Positions 29,921 through 45,249 of a stretch of DNA of 64,000 nucleotides are shown in pieces. The stretch comes from Pratylenchus scribneri. Its lineage: Eukaryota; Nematoda; Chromadorea; Rhabditida; Pratylenchidae. Every line of letters starts with the position of its first letter. The stretch's first letter is position 1. The notes below the pieces were generated by a model. The model ran no database searches, was not told the origin of the DNA, and was given only the letters and a program-made list of their open reading frames with translations. The stretch is taken from positions 186,001 through 250,000 of the forward strand of contig JAQSEB010000071.1 of NCBI GenBank assembly GCA_030063045.1. Direction: 5' to 3'. The position numbers and the translations under genes were made by a program.

Positions 29921-32900
29921 CTGTAGAATCTAAATAATTATATATTTTTTGAATAAATAAATTGTATTCATAGGAAAGAAATAGAATACTCCCCTTAGGC
30001 TAAAAAAGTCAATTTTTAAAATTTCAATTTTTTGTAAATATATTCCTATAGAATATACATAAATCCATCAGTATATTACGAATATTCTAATCAAAATAAA
30101 AAATATAGTTAAATACAATTAAATTCTTATGAATTTTTCTCTTAAGCAAGTAGTTCAAAAAATTAAAATTTCTTTATTTTTTTAAATTTTTTGAAATCTA
30201 GAAAACAAATTATACTAATCATACATTTGCTGTAGAATCTAAATAATTATATATTTTTTGAATAAATAAATTGTATTAATAGGAAAGAAATAGAATACTC
30301 CCCTTAGGCTAAAAAAAGTCAATTTTTAAAATTTCAATTTTTTGTAAATATATTCCAATAGAATATACATAAATCCATCAGTATATTACGAATATTCTGA
30401 TCAAAATAAAAAATATAGTTAAATACAATTAAATTCTTATGAATTTTTCTCTTAAGCAAGTAGTTCAAAAAAATTAAAATTTCTTTATTTTTTTAAATTT
30501 TTTGAAATCTAGAAAACAAATTATACTAATCATACATTTGATGTAGAATCTAAATAATCATATATTTTTGAATAAATAAATTGTATTCATAGGAAAGAAA
30601 TAGAATACTCCCCTTAGGCTAAAAAAAAGTCAATTTTTAAAATTTCAATTTTTTGTAAATATATTCCAATAGAATATACATAAATCCATCAGTATATTAC
30701 GAATATTCTGATCAAAATAAAAAATATAGTTAAATACAATTAAATTCTTATGAATTTTTCTCTTAAGCAAGTAGTTCAAAAAAATTAAAATTTCTTTATT
30801 TTTTTAAATTTTTTGAAATCTAGAAAACAAATTATACTAATCATACATTAGATGTAGAATCTAAATAATCATATATTTTTGAATAAATAAATTGTATTCA
30901 TAGGAAAGAAATAGAATACTCCCCTTAGGCTAAAAAAGTCAATTTTTAAAATTTCAATTTTTTGTAAATATATTCCTATAGAATATACATAAATCCATCA
31001 GTATATTACGAATATTCTAATCAAAATAAAAAATATAGTTAAATACAATTAAATTCTTATGAATTTTTCTCTTAAGCAAGTAGTTCAAAAAATTAAAATT
31101 TCTTTATTTTTTTAAATTTTTTGAAATCTAGAAAACAAATTATACTAATCATACATTTGCTGTAGAATCTAAATAATTATATATTTTTTGAATAAATAAA
31201 TTGTATTAATAGGAAAGAAATAGAATACTCCCCTTAGGCTAAAAAAAGTCAATTTTTAAAATTTCAATTTTTTGTAAATATATTCCAATAGAATATACAT
31301 AAATCCATCAGTATATTACGAATATTCTAATCAAAATAAAAAATATAGTTAAATACAATTAAATTCTTATGAATTTTTCTCTTAAGCAAGTAGTTCAAAA
31401 AAATTAAAATTTCTTTATTTTTTTAAATTTTTTGAAATCTAGAAAACAAATTATACTAATCATACATTTGATGTAGAATCTAAATAATCATATATTTTTG
31501 AATAAATAAATTGTATTCATAGGAAAGAAATAGAATACTCCCCTTAGGCTAAAAAAAAGTCAATTTTTAAAATTTCAATTTTTTGTAAATATATTCCAAT
31601 AGAATATACATAAATCCATCAGTATATTACGAATATTCTAATCAAAATAAAAAATATAGTTAAATACAATTAAATTTTTATGAATTTTTCTCTTAAGCAA
31701 GTCGTTCAAAAAAATTAAAATTTCTTTATTTTTTTAAATTTTTTGAAATCTAGAAAACAAATTATACTAATCATACATTTGCTGTAGAATCTAAATAATT
31801 ATATATTTTTTGAATAAATAAATTGTATTCATAGGAAAGAAATAGAATACTCCCCTTAGGCTAAAAAAGTCAATTTTTAAAATTTCAATTTTTTGTAAAT
31901 ATATTCCAATAGAATATACATAAATCCATCAGTATATTACGAATATTCTAATCAAAATAAAAAATATAGTTAAATACAATTAAATTCTTATGAATTTTTC
32001 TCTTAAGCAAGTAGTTCAAAAAATTAAAATTTCTTTATTTTTTTAAATTTTTTGAAATCTAGAAAACAAATTATACTAATCATACATTTGCTGTAGAATC
32101 TAAATAATTATATATTTTTTGAATAAATAAATTGTATTAATAGGAAAGAAATAGAATACTCCCCTTAGGCTAAAAAAAGTCAATTTTTAAAATTTCAATT
32201 TTTTGTAAATATATTCCAATAGAATATACATAAATCCATCAGTATATTACGAATATTCTGATCAAAATAAAAAATATAGTTAAATACAATTAAATTTTTA
32301 TGAATTTTTCTCTTAAGCAAGTAGTACAAAAAAATTAAAATTTCTTTATTTTTTTAAATTTTCTGAAATCTAGAATACAAATTGTTCTTATCATACATTT
32401 TCTGATCTAAATAATCATATATTTTTTGAATAAATAAATTGTATTCATAGGAAGGAAATAGAATACTCCTATTAGGCAAAAAAAAGTCAATTTTTAAAAT
32501 TTCAATTTTTTGTAAATATATTCCAATAGAATATACATAAATCCATCAGTATATTACGAATATTCTGATCAAAATAAAAAATATAGTTAAATACAATTAA
32601 ATTCTTATGAATTTTTCTCTTAAGCAAGTAGTTCAAAAAAATTAAAATTTCTTTATTTTTTTAAATTTTTTGAAATCTAGAAAACAAATTATACTAATCA
32701 TACATTTGCTGTAGAATCTAAATAATTATATATTTTTTGAATAAATAAATTGTATTCATAGGAAAGAAATAGAATACTCCCCTTAGGCTAAAAAAAGTCA
32801 ATTTTTAAAATTTCAATTTTTTGTAAATATATTCCAATAGAATATACATAAATCCATCAGTATATTACGAATATTCTAATCAAAATAAAAAATATAGTTA

Positions 32901-34990
32901 AATACAATTAAATTCTTATGAAATTTTCTCTTAAGCAAGTAGTTCAAAAAAATTAAAATTTCTTTATTTTTTTAAATTTTTTGAAATCTAGAAAACAAAT
33001 TATTCTAATCATACACTTGCTGTAGAATCTAAATAATTATATATTTTTTGAATAAATAAATTGTATCCATAGGCAAGAAATAGAATACTCCCCTTAGGCT
33101 AAAAAAAGTCAATTTTTAAAATTTCAATTTTTTGTAAATATATTCCAATAGAATATACATAAATCCATCAGTATATTACGAATATTCTAATCAAAATAAA
33201 AAATATAGTTAAATACAATTAAATTCTTTTGAATTTTTCTCTTAAGCAAGTAGTTCAAAAAAAATAAAATCTCTTTATTTTTTTAAATTTTTTGAAATCT
33301 AGAAAACAAATTATACTAATCATACATTTGCTGTAGAATCTAAATAATTATATATTTTTTGAATAAATAAATTGTATTCATAGGAAAGAAATAGAATACT
33401 CCCCTTAGGCTAAAAAAAGTCAATTTTTAAAATTTCAATTTTTTGTAAATATATTCCAATAGAATATACATAAATCCATCAGTATATTACGAATATTCTA
33501 ATCAAAATAAAAAATATAGTTAAATACAATTAAATTCTTATGAAATTTTCTCTTAAGCAAGTAGTTCAAAAAAATTAAAATTTCTTTATTTTTTTAAATT
33601 TTTTGAAATCTAGAAAACAAATTATTCTAATCATACACTTGCTGTAGAATCTAAATAATTATATATTTTTTGAATAAATAAATTGTATCCATAGGAAAGA
33701 AATAGAATACTCCCCTTAGGCTAAAAAAAGTCAATTTTTAAAATTTCAATTTTTTGTAAATATATTCCAATAGAATATACATAAATCCATCAGTATATTA
33801 CGAATATTCTAATCAAAATAAAAAATATAGTTAAATACAATTAAATTCTTATGAATTTTTCTCTTAAGCAAGTAGTTCAAAAAAATTAAAATTTCTTTAT
33901 TTTTTTAAATTTTTTGAAATCTAGAAAACAAATTATACTAATCATACATTTGCTGTAGAATCTAAATAATTATATATTTTTTGAATAAATAAATTGTATT
34001 CATAGGAAAGAAATAGAATACTCCCCTTAGGCTAAAAAAAGTCAATTTTTAAAATTTCAATTTTTTGTAAATATATTCCAATAGAATATACATAAATCCA
34101 TCAGTATATTACGAATATTCTAATCAAAATAAAAAATATAGTTAAATACAATTAAATTCTTATGAATTTTTCTCTTAAGCAAGTAGTTCAAAAAAATTAA
34201 AATTTCTTTATTTTTTTAAATTTTTTGAAATCTAGAAAACAAATTATACTAATCATACATTTGCTGTAGAATCTAAATAATTATATATTTTTTGAATAAA
34301 TAAATTGTATTCATAGGAAAGAAATAGAATACTCCCCTTAGGCTAAAAAAAGTCAATTTTTAAAATTTCAATTTTTTGTAAATATATTCCAATAGAATAT
34401 ACATAAATCCATCAGTATATTACGAATATTCTAATCAAAATAAAAAATATAGTTAAATACAATTAAATTCTTATGAATTTTTCTCTTAAGCAAGTAGTTC
34501 AAAAAAATTAAAATTTCTTTATTTTTTTAAATTTTTTGAAATCTAGAAAACAAATTATACTAATCATACATTTGCTGTAGAATCTAAATAATTATATATT
34601 TTTTGAATAAATAAATTGTATTCATAGGAAAGAAATAGAATACTCCCCTTAGGCTAAAAAAAGTCAATTTTTAAAATTTCAATTTTTTGTAAATATATTC
34701 CAATAGAATATACATAAATCTATCAGTATATTACGAATATTCTAATCAAAATAAAAAATATAGTTAAATACAATTAAATTCTTATGAATTTTTCTCTTAA
34801 GCAAGTAGTTCAAAAAAATTAAAATTTCTTTATTTTTTTAAATTTTTTGAAATCTAGAAAACAAATTATACTAATCATACATTTGCTGTAGAATCTAAAT
34901 AATTATATATTTTTTGAATAAATAAATTGTATTCATAGGAAAGAAATAGAATACTCCCCTTAGGCTAAAAAAAGTCAATTTTTAAAATTT

Positions 34991-37900
34991 CAATTATTTG
35001 TAAATATATTCCAAAAGAATATACATAAATCCATCAGTATATTAGGAATATTCTAATCAAAATAAAAAATATAGTTAAATACAATTAAATTCTTATGAAT
35101 TTTTCTCTTAAGCAAGTAGTTCAAAAAAATTAAAATTTCTTTATTTTTTTAAATTTTTTGAAATCTAGAAAACAAATTATACTAATCATACATTTGCTGT
35201 AGAATCTAAATAATTATATATTTTTTGAATAAATAAATTGTATTCATAGGAAAGAAATAGAATATTCCTATTAGGCAAAAAAAAAGTCAATTTTTAAAAT
35301 TTCAATTTTTTGTAAATTTATTCCAATAGAATATACATAAATCCATCAGTATATTAGGAATATTCTAATCAAAATAAAAAATATAGTTAAATACAATTAA
35401 ATTCTTATGAATTTTTCTCTTAAGCAAGTAGTTCAAAAAAATTAAAATTTCTTTATTTTTTTAAATTTTTTGAAATCTAGAAAACAAATTATACTAATCA
35501 TACATTTGCTGTAGAATCTAAATAATTATATATTTTTTGAATAAATAAATTGTATTCATAGGAAAGAAATAGAATACTCCCCTTAGGCTAAAAAAAGTCA
35601 ATTTTTAAAATTTCAATTTTTTGTAAATATATTCCAATAGAATATACATAAATCCATCAGTATATTACGAATATTCTAATCAAAATAAAAAATATAGTTA
35701 AATACAATTAAATTCTTATGAATTTTTCTCTTAAGCAACTAGTTCAAAAAAATTAAAATTTCTTTATTTTTTAAATTTTTTGAAATCTAGAAAACAAATT
35801 ATACTAATCATACATTTGCTGTAGAATCTAAATAATTATATATTTTTTGAATAAATAAATTGTATTCATAGGAAAGAAATAGAATATTCCTATTAGGCAA
35901 AAAAAAGTCAATTTTTAAAATTTCAATTTTTTGTAAATTTATTCCAATAGAATATACATAAATCCATCAGTATATTAGGAATATTCTAATCAAAATAAAA
36001 AATATAGTTAAATACAATTAAATTCTTATGAATTTTTCTCTTAAGTAAGTAGTTCAAAAAAATTAAAATTTCTTTATTTTTTTAAATTTTTTGAAATCTA
36101 GAAAACAAATTATACTAATCATACATTTGCTGTAGAATCTAAATAATTATATATTTTTTGAATAAATAAATTGTATTCATAGGAAAGAAATAGAATACTC
36201 CACTTAGGCTAAAAAAAGTCAATTTTTAAAATTTCAATTTTTTGTAAATATATTCCAATAGAATATACAAAAATCCATCAGTATATTAGGAATATTCTAA
36301 TCAAAATAAAAAATATAATTAAATACAATTAAATTCTTATGAATTTTTCTCTTAAGCAAGTAGTTCAAAAAAATTAAAATTTCTTTATTTTTTTAAATTT
36401 TTTGAAATCTAGAAAACAAATTATACTAATCATACATTTGCTGTAGAATCTAAATAATTATATATTTTTTGAATAAATAAATTGTATTCATAGAAAAGAA
36501 ATAGAATACTCCCCTTAGGCTAAAAAAAGTCAATTTTTAAAATTTCAATTTTTTGTAAATATATTCCAATAGAATATACATAAATCCATCAGTATATTAG
36601 GAATATTCTAATCAAAATAAAAAATATAGTTAAATACAATTAAATTCTTATGAATTTTTCTCTTAAGCAAGTAGTTCAAAAAAATTAAAATTTCTTTATT
36701 TTTTTAAATTTTTTGAAATCTAGAAAACAAATTATACTAATCATACATTTGCTGTAGAATCTATATAATTATATATTTTTTGAATAAATAAATTGTATTC
36801 ATAGGAAAGAAATAGAATACTCCCCTTAGGCTAAAAAAAGTCAATTTTTAAAATTTCAATTTTTTGTAAATATATTCCAATAGAATATACATAAATCCAT
36901 CAGTATATTACGAATATTCTAATCAAAATAAAAAATATAGTTAAATACAATTAAATTCTTATGAATTTTTCTCTTAAGCAAGTAGTTCAAAAAAATTAAA
37001 ATTTCTTTATTTTTTTAAATTTTTTGAAATCTAGAAAACAAATTATACTAATCATACATTTGCTGTAGAATCTAAATAATTATATATTTTTTGAATAAAT
37101 AAATTGTATTCATAGAAAAGAAATAGAATATTCCTATTAGGCAAAAAAAAGTCAATTTTTAAAATTTCAATTTTTTGTAAATTTATTCCAATAGAATATA
37201 CATAAATCCATCAGTATATTAGGAATATTCTAATCAAAATAAAAAATATAGTTAAATACAATTAAATTCTTATGAATTTTTCTCTTAAGCAAGTAGTTCA
37301 AAAAAATTAAAATTTCTTTATTTTTTTAAATTTTTTGAAATCTAGAAAACAAATTATACTAATCATACATTTGCTGTAGAATCTAAATAATTATATATTT
37401 TTTGAATAAATAAATTGTATTCATAGGAAAGAAATAGAATACTCCCCTTAGGCTAAAAAAAGTCAATTTTTAAAATTTCAATTTTTTGTAAATATATTCC
37501 AATAGAATATACATAAATCCATCAGTATATTACGAATATTCTAATCAAAATAAAAAATATAGTTAAATACAATTAAATTCTTATGAATTTTTCTCTTAAG
37601 CAAGTAGTTCAAAAAAATTAAAATTTCTTTATTTTTTTAAATTTTTTGAAATCTAGAAAACAAATTATACTAATCATACATTTGCTGTAGAATCTAAATA
37701 ATTATATATTTTTTGAATAAATAAATTGTATTCATAGGAAAGAAATAGAATATTCCTATTAGGCAAAAAAAAGTCAATTTTTAAAATTTCAATTTTTTGT
37801 AAATTTATTCCAATAGAATATACATAAATCCATCAGTATATTAGGAATATTCTAATCAAAATAAAAAATATAGTTAAATACAATTAAATTCTTATGAATT

Positions 37901-40900
37901 TTTCTCTTAAGCAAGTAGTTCAAAAAAATTAAAATTTCTTTATTTTTTTAAATTTTTTGAAATCTAGAAAACAAATTATACTAATCATACATTTGCTGTA
38001 GAATCTAAATAATTATATATTTTTTGAATAAATAAATTGTATTCATAGGAAAGAAATAGAATACTCCACTTAGGCTAAAAAAAGTCAATTTTTAAAATTT
38101 CAATTTTTTGTAAATATATTCCAATAGAATATACAAAAATCCATCAGTATATTAGGAATATTCTAATCAAAATAAAAAATATAATTAAATACAATTAAAT
38201 TCTTATGAATTTTTCTCTTAAGCAAGTAGTTCAAAAAAATTAAAATTTCTTTATTTTTTTAAATTTTTTGAAATCTAGAAAACAAATTATACTAATCATA
38301 CATTTGCTGTAGAATCTAAATAATTATATATTTTTTGAATAAATAAATTGTATTCATAGGAAAGAAATAGAATACTCCCCTTAGGCTAAAAAAAGTCAAT
38401 TTTTAAAATTTCAATTTTTTGTAAATATATTCCAATAGAATATACATAAATCCATCAGTATATTACGAATATTCTAATCAAAATAAAAAATATAGTTAAA
38501 TACAATTAAATTCTTATGAATTTTTCTCTTAAGCAAGTAGTTCAAAAAAATTAAAATTTCTTTATTTTTTTAAATTTTTTGAAATCTAGAAAACAAATTA
38601 TACTAATCATACATTTGCTGTAGAATCTAAATAATTATATATTTTTTGAATAAATAAATTGTATTCATAGAAAAGAAATAGAATACTCCACTTAGGCTAA
38701 AAAAAGTCAATTTTTAAAATTTCAATTTTTTGTAAATATATTCCAATAGAATATACATAAATCCATCAGTATATTAGGAATATTCTAATCAAAATAAAAA
38801 ATATAGTTAAATACAATTAAATTCTTATGAATTTTTCTCTTAAGCAACTAGTTCAAAAAATTAAAATTTCTTTATTTTTTTTAAATTTTTTGAAATCTAG
38901 AAAACAAATTATACTAATCATACATTTGCTGTAGAATCTAAATAATTATATATTTTTTGAATAAATAAATTGTATTCATAGGAAAGAAATAGAATACTCC
39001 ACTTAGGCTAAAAAAAGTCAATTTTTAAAATTACAATTTTTTGTAAATATATTCCAATAGAATATACATAAATCCATCAGTATATTACGAATATTCTAAT
39101 CAAAATAAAAAATATAGTTAAATACAATTAAATTCTTATGAATTTTTCTCTTAAGCAAGTAGTTCAAAAAAATTAAAATTTCTTTATTTTTTTAAATTTT
39201 TTGAAATCTAGAAAACAAATTATACTAATCATACATTTGCTGTAGAATCTAAATAATTATATATTTTTTGAATAAATAAATTGTATTCATAGGAAAGAAA
39301 TAGAATACTCCCCTTAGGCTAAAAAAAGTCAATTTTTAAAATTTCAATTTTTTGTAAATATATTCCAATAGAATATACATAAATCCATCAGTATATTACG
39401 AATATTCTAATCAAAATAAAAAATATAGTTAAATACAATTAAATTCTTATGAATTTTTCTCTTAAGCAACTAGTTCAAAAAAATTAAAATTTCTTTATTT
39501 TTTTAAATTTTTTGAAATCTAGAAAACAAATTATACTAATCATACATTTGCTGTAGAATCTAAATAATTATATATTTTTTGAATAAATAAATTGTATTCA
39601 TAGGAAAGAAATAGAATACTCCCCTTAGGCTAAAAAAAGTCAATTTTTAAAATTTCAATTATTTGTAAATATATTCCAAAAGAATATACATAAATCCATC
39701 AGTATATTAGGAATATTCTAATCAAAATAAAAAATATAGTTAAATACAATTAAATTCTTATGAATTTTTCTCTTAAGCAAGTAGTTCAAAAAAATTAAAA
39801 TTTCTTTATTTTTTTAAATTTTTTGAAATCTAGAAAACAAATTATACTAATCATACATTTGCTGTAGAATCTAAATAATTATATATTTTTTGAATAAATA
39901 AATTGTATTCATAGGAAAGAAATAGAATATTCCTATTAGGCAAAAAAAAGTCAATTTTTAAAATTTCAATTTTTTGTAAATTTATTCCAATAGAATATAC
40001 ATAAATCCATCAGTATATTAGGAATATTCTAATCAAAATAAAAAATATAGTTAAATACAATTAAATTCTTATGAATTTTTCTCTTAAGCAACTAGTTCAA
40101 AAAAATTAAAATTTCTTTATTTTTTTAAATTTTTTGAAATCTAGAAAACAAATTATACTAATCATACATTTGCTGTAGAATCTAAATAATTATATATTTT
40201 TTGAATAAATAAATTGTATTCATAGGAAAGAAATAGAATACTCCCCTTAGGCTAAAAAAAGTCAATTTTTAAAATTTCAATTTTTTGTAAATATATTCCA
40301 ATAGAATATACATAAATCCATCAGTATATTACGAATATTCTAATCAAAATAAAAAATATAGTTAAATACAATTAAATTCTTATGAATTTTTCTCTTAAGC
40401 AACTAGTTCAAAAAAATTAAAATTTCTTTATTTTTTTAAATTTTTTGAAATCTAGAAAACAAATTATACTAATCATACATTTGCTGTAGAATCTAAATAA
40501 TTATATATTTTTTGAATAAATAAATTGTATTCATAGGAAAGAAATAGAATATTCCTATTAGGCAAAAAAAAGTCAATTTTTAAAATTTCAATTTTTTGTA
40601 AATTTATTCCAATAGAATATACATAAATCCATCAGTATATTAGGAATATTCTAATCAAAATAAAAAATATAGTTAAATACAATTAAATTCTTATGAATTT
40701 TTCTCTTAAGCAAGTAGTTCAAAAAAATTAAAATTTCTTTATTTTTTTAAATTTTTTGAAATCTAGAAAACAAATTATACTAATCATACATTTGCTGTAG
40801 AATCTAAATAATTATATATTTTTTGAATAAATAAATTGTATTCATAGGAAAGAAATAGAATACTCCACTTAGGCTAAAAAAAGTCAATTTTTAAAATTTC

Positions 40901-43260
40901 AATTTTTTGTAAATATATTCCAATAGAATATACAAAAATCCATCAGTATATTAGGAATATTCTAATCAAAATAAAAAATATAATTAAATACAATTCAATT
41001 CTTATGAATTTTTCTCTTAAGCAAGTAGTTCAAAAAAATTAAAATTTCTTTATTTTTTTAAATTTTTTGAAATCTAGAAAACAAATTATACTAATCATAC
41101 ATTTGCTGTAGAATCTAAATAATTATATATTTTTTGAATAAATAAATTGTATTCATAGGAAAGAAATAGAATACTCCCCTTAGGCTAAAAAAAGTCAATT
41201 TTTAAAATTTCAATTTTTTGTAAATATATTCCAATAGAATATACATAAATCCATCAGTATATTACGAATATTCTAATCAAAATAAAAAATATAGTTAAAT
41301 ACAATTAAATTCTTATGAATTTTTCTCTTAAGCAAGTAGTTCAAAAAAATTAAAATTTCTTTATTTTTTTAAATTTTTTGAAATCTAGAAAACAAATTAT
41401 ACTAATCATACATTTGCTGTAGAATCTAAATAATTATATATTTTTTGAATAAATAAATTGTATTCATAGAAAAGAAATAGAATACTCCCCTTAGGCTAAA
41501 AAAAGTCAATTTTTAAAATTTCAATTTTTTGTAAATATATTCCAATAGAATATACATAAATCCATCAGTATATTAGGAATATTCTAATCAAAATAAAAAA
41601 TATAGTTAAATACAATTAAATTCTTATGAATTTTTCTCTTAAGCAACTAGTTCAAAAAATTAAAATTTCTTTATTTTTTTTAAATTTTTTGAAATCTAGA
41701 AAACAAATTATACTAATCATACATTTGCTGTAGAATCTAAATAATTATATATTTTTTGAATAAATAAATTGTATTCATAGGAAAGAAATAGAATACTCCA
41801 CTTAGGCTAAAAAAAGTCAATTTTTAAAATTACAATTTTTTGTAAATATATTCCAATAGAATATACATAAATCCATCAGTATATTACGAATATTCTAATC
41901 AAAATAAAAAATATAGTTAAATACAATTAAATTCTTATGAATTTTTCTCTTAAGCAAGTAGTTCAAAAAAATTAAAATTTCTTTATTTTTTTAAATTTTT
42001 TGAAATCTAGAAAACAAATTATACTAATCATACATTTGCTGTAGAATCTAAATAATTATATATTTTTTGAATAAATAAATTGTATTCATAGGAAAGAAAT
42101 AGAATACTCCCCTTAGGCTAAAAAAAGTCAATTTTTAAAATTTCAATTTTTTGTAATTATATTCCAATAGAATATACATAAATCCATCAGTATATTACGA
42201 ATATTCTAATCAAAATAAAAAATATAGTTAAATACAATTAAATTCTTATGAATTTTTCTCTTAAGCAACTAGTTCAAAAAAATTAAAATTTCTTTATTTT
42301 TTTAAATTTTTTGAAATCTAGAAAACAAATTATACTAATCATACATTTGCTGTAGAATCTAAATAATTATATATTTTTTGAATAAATAAATTGTATTCAT
42401 AGGAAAGAAATAGAATACTCCCCTTAGGCTAAAAAAAGTCAATTTTTAAAATTTCAATTTTTTGTAAATATATTCCAATAGAATATACATAAATCCATCA
42501 GTATATTAGGAATATTCTAATCAAAATAAAAAATATAGTTAAATACAATTAAATTCTTATGAATTTTTCTCTTAAGCAAGTAGTTCAAAAAAATTAAAAT
42601 TTCTTTATTTTTTTAAATTTTTTGAAATCTAGAAAACAAATTATACTAATCATACATTTGCTGTAGAATCTAAATAATTATATATTTTTTGAATAAATAA
42701 ATTGTATTCATAGGAAAGAAATAGAATACTCCCCTTAGGCTAAAAAAAGTCAATTTTTAAAATTTCAATTTTTTGTAAATATATTCCAATAGAATATACA
42801 TAAATCCATCAGTATATTACGAATATTCTAATCAAAATAAAAAATATAGTTAAATACAATTAAATTCTTATGAATTTTTCTCTTAAGCAAGTAGTTCAAA
42901 AAATTAAAATTTCTTTATTTTTTTAAATTTTTTGAAATCTAGAAAACAAATTATACTAATCATACATTTGCTGTAGAATCTAAATAATTATATATTTTTT
43001 GAATAAATAAATTGTATTCATAGGAAAGAAATAGAATACTCCCCTTAGGCTAAAAAAAGTCAATTTTTAAAATTTCAATTTTTTGTAAATATATTCCAAT
43101 AGAATATACATAAATCCATCAGTATATTACGAATATTCTAATCAAAATAAAAAATATTGTTAAATACAATTAAATTCTTATGAATTTTTCTCTTAAGCAA
43201 GTAGTTCAAAAAAATTAAAATTTCTTTATTTTTTTAAATTTTTTGAAATCTAGAAAACAA
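34991..43260. repeat. 6/9/15-monomer higher-order repeat in the satellite
   Basis: The rare variant CAATTATTTG with CCAAAAGAAT occurs only at 34991 and 39656, exactly 4665 bp (15 monomers) apart. The variant ATACAAAAATCC with ATAATTAAATAC occurs at 36265, 38131 and 40930, spacings of 1866 (6) and 2799 (9 monomers). TTACAATTTTTTG occurs at 39031 and 41830, again 2799 bp. These markers are different from those used in the left block, so this end of the array expanded separately. Confidence 0.88.
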
Positions 43261-44747
43261 ATTATACTAATCATACATTTTCTGTAGAATCTAAATAATC
43301 ATATATTTTTTGAATAAATAAATTGTATTCATAGGAAAGAAATAGAATACTCCCCTTAGGCTAAAAAAAGTCAATTTTTAAAATTTCAATTTTTTGTAAA
43401 TATATTCCAATAGAATATACATAAATCCATCAGTATATTACGAATATTCTGATCAAAATAAAAAATATTGTTAAATACAATTAAATTCTTATGAATTTTT
43501 CTCTTAAGCTAGTAGTTCAAAAAAATTAAAATTTCTTTATTTTTTTAAATTTTTTGAAATCTAGAAAACAAATTATACTAATCATACATTTTCTGTAGAA
43601 TCTAAATAATCATATATTTTTTGAATAAATAAATTGTATTCATAGGAAAGAAATAGAATACTCCCCTTAGGCTAAAAAAAGTCAATTTTTAAAATTTCAA
43701 TTTTTTGTAAATATATTCCAATAGAATATACATAAATCCATCAGTATATTACGAATATTCTGATCAAAATAAAAAATATAGTTAAATACAATTAAATTCT
43801 TATGAATTTTTCTCTTAAGCAAGTAGTTCAAAAAAATTAAAATTTCTTTATTTTTTTAAATTTTTTGAAATCTAGAAAACAAATTATACTAATCATACAT
43901 TTGCTGTAGAATCTAAATAATTATATATTTTTTGAATAAATAAATTGTATTAATAGGAAAGAAATAGAATACTCCCCTTAGGCTAAAAAAAGTCAATTTT
44001 TAAAATTTCAATTTTTTGTAAATATATTCCAATAGAATATACATAAATCCATCAGTATATTAGGAATATTCTAATCAAAATAAAAAATATAGTTAAATAC
44101 AATTAAATTCTTATGAATTTTTCTCTTAAGCAAGTAGTTCAAAAAAATTAAAATTTCTTTATTTTTTTAAATTTTTTGAAATCTAGAATACAAATTGTTC
44201 TTATCATACATTTTCTGTAGAATCTAAATAATTATATATTTTTTGAATAAATAAATTGTATTCATAGGAAAGAAATAGAATATTCCCCTTAGGCTAAAAA
44301 AAGTCAATTTTTAAAATTTCAATTTTTTGTAAATATATTCCAATAGAATATACATAAATCCATCAGTATATTACGAATATTCTAATCAAAATAAAAAATA
44401 TAGTTAAATACAATTAAATTCTTATGAATTTTTCTCTTAAGCAAGTAGTTCAAAAAAATTAAAATTTCTTTATTTTTTTAAATTTTCTGAAATCTAGAAT
44501 ACAAATTGTTCTTATCATACATTTTCTGTAGAATCTAAATAATCATATATTTTTTGAATAAATAAATTGTATTCATAGGAAAGAAATAGAATATTCCCTT
44601 TAGGCTAAAAAAAGTCAATTTTTAAAATTTCAATTTTTTGTAAATATATTCTAATAGAATATACATAAATCCATCAGTATATTACGAATATTCTAATCAA
44701 AATAAAAAATATAGTTAAATACAATTAAATTCTTATGAATTTTTCTC

Positions 44748-45249
44748 ATTCAAAAACCAAATATATACAAATGGATAAAACCATCAAAGGGCATTGAATG
44801 ATATGTAATTTGGTTATGGATTAGTTAATAATTAAAGGATTTTAAACGGCTACACCATAATTTTGTTTTTGATTTTTGATTGTGAAACCAAAACTAAAAG
44901 CTGAAATAATGCATCTTGATGTGCTCTATTGATTTGGTATTGATTTGTATGTCTAGGATAAACCAATAAACCGCTTAAATCATTTAAGCATTTTCAATAT
45001 CTTTTCGACATTTTTTCACCGTTTAATTTTCGAATTGTTTAGCATTTGACTTTTCGCTGTGACGGTGACTAAGGCAAAATTCGGCGAATGTAAAAAGGTG
45101 AGGGAGAATTTTGCGGTTCTATTCTCTGTTTTTATTATTTTTGATTAATTAATAACAAACTCGAAATAAAAAAAAAAATTAAATTTGTTTTCAAAAAATA
45201 AATGTGTTAGCCTAATAGTTTGAAAAAAAAATAAAATTTCCTCAATTAT
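44748..45249 (+). repeat. Left inverted arm of the foldback element
   Basis: 502 bp, starting directly after the last satellite base. It includes an A11 run (T10 on the opposite arm) and an A9 run (T8 opposite), which are the only length differences I found between the arms. Confidence 0.88.

Larger units (their letters stand above)
81..44747. repeat. Satellite array, ~311-bp monomer, ~143 copies
   Basis: The motif ATCATACATTTG recurs at 84, 395, 706, 1018, 1329 and so on to the right edge, a period of 311 bp with occasional 1-12 bp indels. The whole 44.7 kb is head-to-tail on one strand with no insertion. Monomers are very AT-rich, full of A- and T-tracts, contain one CTTAAG each and mostly one TCTAGA, and differ by only a few substitutions. 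No open frame of even 60 codons occurs in it. The left junction is at about 81 and the right junction, after TTTTTCTC, is at 44747, so the array is complete in this window. The last monomers (about 43.2-44.7 kb) carry more private changes than the core, as expected at an array edge. A centromeric, subtelomeric or heterochromatic role cannot be told from sequence. Confidence 0.98.

Noticed and set aside
81..44747. CRISPR-like array reading of the tandem repeats
   Set aside because: The whole 311-bp unit is repeated with no unique spacers, and the genes around it are intron-containing.
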